A DNA stretch of 6,498 bases from Verrucomicrobiota bacterium (lineage in GTDB: Bacteria > Chlamydiota > Chlamydiia > Chlamydiales > FEN-1388). Shown in pieces: positions 4,966 to 6,498 of this stretch. Made by a program: the position numbers and the translations under genes. The notes under the pieces were generated by a model, which searched no databases, was not told the DNA's origin, and saw only the letters and a list, made by a program, of their open reading frames with translations. The stretch covers positions 1-6,498 of the forward strand of contig JAFEGS010000058.1 in assembly GCA_018239705.1 (NCBI GenBank). Direction: 5' to 3'. Positions within the stretch are counted from its first letter, which is position 1. Every line of letters begins with the position of its first letter.

Positions 4966-6498
4966 GTGTCTTTATTTAATGGTATTCCTTCAAACTTCTG
5001 TTTATCTCCTCCTCTGAGCGTAGAACGTGCTACGAAGCAAGTCGAAACTCCTGAAAGCCGCTTTGAGCATTTCTTAGCTCTAGCAAAAGCAGGTGAACCT
5101 ATTGCCGCACCTCTTCGACTCGCATTGCATATCTGCCTCCAGCTGGATAGAAAGGTTTTTAATCCTATAGGAGATTTATTCCGCAAATCATCTCTATTTG
5201 CTGCTGATCTTTTTGCGCAGGTCCATGAAGGTACTGCACCACTCAATAGAGCAGAAATTGCGTATCTTTTCGATGAGTTTCTCAATGCATTTGATACAAT
5301 GGTAACCGAGAGGAATCAGCGCTCTGTATGTACGCTCGAGACACTGAGTTTTCAGTGGAGTGTTGATTATGGTGCAAGAGGGGAGCTTGCAAGGATCATG
5401 GAGGCAGGCTACAGCAAGGTTCAAGAGGCAAGAAAAGCGGTTAATGGACTTCCTGTTCCTCCAACGTTTGGCCATGGTTTCAAGTGCCAGTATCGAGTTG
5501 AGGGGGCTACTGCCTATTGTAACAGCCAGGTCATTGATCACAGCGGCAGGCTGCTTGAAGAGCATCCTTGGGAAACGTTTTACAAAACAGGGAAGGCATC
5601 TGATGAAAAACTGGCGCTGGAGCTCTCACCTGAGATCCCATGTGATATAAAAAATAAATTTGAAAATCGAAAGATCATCCAGCATAAAGGCTATACTTTT
5701 AACAAGAGTGCAGAGAAGCTCTGTCTATCAGATAATTGGGGTTTAGTAATGCACCTGGCAGAGGAAGATAAAGATATTTCTCCTGCAGTCGGGCAGAGAG
5801 TGCTGAAACGAGCCATTGCGAGTGGCCTCCAAAAAGCTATTTGCTGTTTTGAGGAGTACAATGACTTTGAAGGGTCTTTATTGGATGATATGGAGGCTCT
5901 TAGTCTCGTCGATGTGGAGGCTGCACCACTGGAAGATCAAGAAATTGTGTCCCACATGGACTATACATTTGATTCACACGCAGAGCAGTTTGCTCTTGGA
6001 GATAACTGGGGATTGGTCAGGAGCCTGATGAGAGGGAGCTTTGCTGAGGAAGTGGCTTCTAAGGTGTTGGGATTGGCTATTCTTGAAAAAAAATGGGATA
6101 TTTGTGAGGTATTATTTGGTGCTGGGGTGCCACTTGAGACAAGTAACGGCTGGGGCCCTTACAGTGCGTTCATTCATACGATCCGCAAGTGCGATAGTGC
6201 TATTCTTACGAGGATTCTTAAGCGTACAGTTCCTGGCGTGTCAGTGCCTGCATATGATCTCAAACATTTTGAAGAAATCGGCAGAGCGTTCTATTGTCGC
6301 TTCAGGAGTGATGGTCCAGCGCGGGACAAACAGCAAGAAAATGAAGTGCTCGCTCTACTGACAAAGGTGTGGATTAAAGCCCATGTTCCAAAGTACGGTA
6401 TTGCTATGCCAATGATAAAAAAGCATGAGATCTCTTTTTACAAGGAAATTATATCGAACACTGGAAGTTTTAATAAACCAAGCCACATATTTTCTAAT
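4966..6498 (+). CDS. Large unrecognised protein with internal duplication and ankyrin-like helices, 3' end off window
   Basis: A single frame runs without a stop from GTG 4966 to the last base (511 codons), so the C-terminus is missing. The upstream in-frame stop is at 4903-4905. I do not recognise the N-terminal half: residues about 20-115 look helical (FEHFLALAKAGEPIAAPLRL, EIAYLFDEFLNAFD) and 140-235 are mixed. From 243 a unit YTFNKSAEKLCLSDNWGLV is repeated at 333 as YTFDSHAEQFALGDNWGLV, a 90-residue spacing. Each is followed by a helix pair: VLKRAIASGLQKAICCFEEY and VLGLAILEKKWDICEVLFGA. The second copy then reads GAGVPLETSNGWGPYSAF, close to degenerate ankyrin repeats. No signal peptide or membrane segment is evident in this frame. 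It follows the other ankyrin gene in the same direction by 109 bp, so a host-interaction or scaffold role is the likeliest guess, not a demonstrated one. Confidence 0.85.
   Translation, partial: MSLFNGIPSNFCLSPPLSVERATKQVETPESRFEHFLALAKAGEPIAAPLRLALHICLQLDRKVFNPIGDLFRKSSLFAADLFAQVHEGTAPLNRAEIAYLFDEFLNAFDTMVTERNQRSVCTLETLSFQWSVDYGARGELARIMEAGYSKVQEARKAVNGLPVPPTFGHGFKCQYRVEGATAYCNSQVIDHSGRLLEEHPWETFYKTGKASDEKLALELSPEIPCDIKNKFENRKIIQHKGYTFNKSAEKLCLSDNWGLVMHLAEEDKDISPAVGQRVLKRAIASGLQKAICCFEEYNDFEGSLLDDMEALSLVDVEAAPLEDQEIVSHMDYTFDSHAEQFALGDNWGLVRSLMRGSFAEEVASKVLGLAILEKKWDICEVLFGAGVPLETSNGWGPYSAFIHTIRKCDSAILTRILKRTVPGVSVPAYDLKHFEEIGRAFYCRFRSDGPARDKQQENEVLALLTKVWIKAHVPKYGIAMPMIKKHEISFYKEIISNTGSFNKPSHIFSN
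5692..6129 (+). repeat. Two copies of a ~56-residue DNWGLV unit, 90 residues apart
   Basis: Copy one is 5692-5859 (residues 243-298) and copy two 5962-6129 (residues 333-388). The constant positions are YTF[ND]..AE...L.DNWGLV at the front and a VL...AI helix behind. The DNA has diverged clearly, so this is an old duplication kept at protein level. The stretch between copies (about 299-332) is acidic, a likely linker. Confidence 0.65.

Noticed and set aside
4949..5017. Short overlapping frame starting ATG 4949/4958, encoding a very hydrophobic 22-residue peptide
   Set aside because: No proper ribosome binding site fits either ATG: GGGGAG abuts the second and nothing precedes the first. It stops at 5015-5017, and the long GTG frame explains the region. 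A leader peptide or a frameshifted signal sequence is possible but unsupported.
4902..5565. Two overlapping minus-strand frames of 127 and 123 codons
   Set aside because: They overlap each other and lie opposite a 511-codon open plus-strand frame with an internal protein repeat; no start signals were seen for them.

Overview
The window reads as a stretch of an intracellular, probably amoeba- or eukaryote-associated Gram-negative chromosome. The evidence is two ankyrin-type proteins side by side, an NHL-repeat protein, a family 25 glycosyltransferase and an unusual predicted papain-fold cysteine enzyme, all with AT-rich spacers and bacterial ribosome binding sites. My best guess is an environmental member of the Chlamydiota (Parachlamydiales-like), because I associate the cysteine-enzyme motifs and this mix of families with that group. 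The sequence alone does not prove this, and a Legionella- or Coxiella-like host cannot be excluded.

Left half (1-2866), minus strand: a promoter at 2838-2866 drives a 419-residue predicted cysteine protease, amidase or acyltransferase of permuted papain / NlpC-P60-like type (1547-2806). Three bases further on comes a 321-residue family 25 glycosyltransferase (578-1543). After a 100 bp AT-rich gap comes the N-terminal 159 codons of an NHL beta-propeller protein that runs off the left edge (1-477). The two enzymes are unrelated in fold, yet they share a short motif near the N-terminus (AIE..[LI]FP...L[LV][DE]E) and another near the C-terminus (LPRK[LV]V). This suggests a common targeting or docking code, and it is the best candidate here for something undescribed.

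Right half (2942-6498), plus strand, divergent from the first: a nucleoside hydrolase of the MTA/SAH nucleosidase family (2942-3682) in which the position of the catalytic Asp (D197 in E. coli MTAN) is Asn. It is followed by a coiled-coil plus ankyrin-repeat protein (3756-4856). Last comes a GTG-started gene for a large protein with a 90-residue-spaced internal duplication and degenerate ankyrin-like helices. That gene is still open at the right edge (4966-6498, at least 511 codons).

No RNA genes, insertion sequences, CRISPR arrays or attachment sites were seen. No stretch longer than 300 bases lacks a gene: the spacers are 100, 135, 73 and 109 bp, apart from the 3 bp junction between the two minus-strand enzymes.
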